Both the position numbers and the translations under genes were made by a program. Positions 63,501 to 64,000 of a stretch of 64,000 bases of DNA are shown here, one piece after another. Under the pieces are notes generated by a model. The model ran no database searches, was not told the origin of the DNA, and was given only the letters and a program-made list of their open reading frames with translations. Source of the DNA: CAVXNP01 sp963763305 (GTDB lineage Bacteria; Pseudomonadota; Gammaproteobacteria; Xanthomonadales; Rhodanobacteraceae). Numbering within the stretch: the first letter of the stretch is position 1; every line of letters begins with the position of its first letter. The stretch spans positions 2,790,001 to 2,854,000 of the forward strand of contig CAVXNP010000001.1 of the NCBI GenBank assembly GCA_963763305.1, written 5' to 3'.

Positions 63501-64000
63501 GCTTCCAACACGACAGGCGCGCCGTGGCACCACGGTCCGGTTACCGCAGCAGCAGGCGCCCGTTCGGCTTTTCGCTGATCGAGCTGATGGTGTCGATGCT
63601 GCTGGGCATGATCGTGATCGCCGGCGTCATCAGCGTGTTCATCGCCAGCAAGCAGTCCTACACCACCAACCAGGCCCTGGGCGACGTGGAGGACAGCTCG
63701 CGCATCGCGTTCGAACTGCTGACCCGTGACATCCGCCAGGCCGGGTTGACCATGTGCAACAACAATGGACGCGTCGCCAACGTGCTCAAGAACAGCGCGA
63801 CGGATTGGTGGGCAAACTGGGGCAATGCACTTCACGGCTATACAGGTACCACCACCCTCGATCCCGCGGTCGCCATAGGAAGCGCTACCGGTGAACGTGT
63901 CAGCGGCACCGATTCGGTGCAGGTGATTGGCGCCGACGACACCAACCTTACCGTTCAAAACAATCCGACGGCCGCCAGCATCCATCTCAACGAAACTACT
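63497..64000 (+). CDS. pilW: Type IV pilus minor pilin PilW, C-terminus outside the window
   Basis: 168 codons are visible from ATG 63497, with no stop before the right edge. The leader ends RRPFG, and FSLIELMVSMLLGMIVIAG is the processed N-terminal helix; DSSRIAFELLTRDIRQAGL is characteristic of PilW. It is coupled to pilV by ATGA. pilX and pilY1 would be expected further right. Confidence 0.88.
   Translation, partial: MSFQHDRRAVAPRSGYRSSRRPFGFSLIELMVSMLLGMIVIAGVISVFIASKQSYTTNQALGDVEDSSRIAFELLTRDIRQAGLTMCNNNGRVANVLKNSATDWWANWGNALHGYTGTTTLDPAVAIGSATGERVSGTDSVQVIGADDTNLTVQNNPTAASIHLNETT

Overview
The window is about 68% G+C chromosomal DNA from a gammaproteobacterium of the order Xanthomonadales. 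The family is most likely Rhodanobacteraceae (Rhodanobacter, Dyella or Luteibacter type). This rests on protein flavour (FabV, a short BamC-like lipoprotein after dapA, the nnr-tsaE-amiC-mutL cluster, an NAD-type isocitrate dehydrogenase) and on abundant GTAG-headed REP palindromes. It is an inference from sequence, with no database search. The region is mostly conserved housekeeping genes packed in short operons. There is no phage, plasmid, CRISPR array or complete insertion sequence.

Layout. 1-2.1 kb: a serine hydrolase cut by the window edge, and fabV. 2.3-9.7 kb: the phosphate regulon on the minus strand, phoB, pstS, pstC, pstA, pstB, phoU, phoR, with candidate Pho boxes before phoB and pstS. 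9.7-20.5 kb: a BepA-like protease, grxC and an AhpD-like gene, isocitrate dehydrogenase, a DUF2268-like metalloprotein, lpxO, a PIN-PhoH ATPase, a peroxiredoxin, a frameshifted gcvR-like gene, dapA-bamC and fdxA. 20.6-27 kb: tRNA-Glu(CTC), pcnB-folK-panB-panC-panD and pgi. 27.6-34.2 kb: queG diverging from nnr-tsaE-amiC-mutL. 34.4-45.4 kb: a DUF1684 lipoprotein-like protein, two crotonase-fold enzymes, an FKBP, DUF1289-nudL-sseA, a DUF4139 protein, a haem-porin protein and a thioesterase. 45.4-48.3 kb: uvrA with an apparent frameshift. 48.4-60 kb: a DUF2059 protein, rplU-rpmA-obgE, rpsT, murJ-ribF-ileS-lspA-ispH and tRNA-Thr(CGT). 60.3-64 kb: a TPR-GGDEF diguanylate cyclase and the start of a minor-pilin operon (fimT, pilV, pilW), cut by the right edge.

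The most distinctive content is between the genes. Two REP families recur, one built on GTAGGGTGGGCTTCAGCCC and one on GTAGGAGCGGCTTCAGCC. The first occurs as inverted pairs enclosing short tandem repeats that differ at each locus. One pair is amplified as a 177-179 bp tandem unit, and the second family is embedded in a five-copy tandem array of about 252 bp units. Two MITE-like elements with long imperfect terminal inverted repeats lie after pgi and before an enoyl-CoA hydratase gene. A family of CATGGATG hairpins with covarying stems appears three times. In four genes (pgi, queG, folK, sseA) the TAG stop codon lies in the edge of one of these repeats.

Two genes, uvrA and a gcvR homologue, each carry a single extra base. 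These may be sequencing errors or real pseudogenes.
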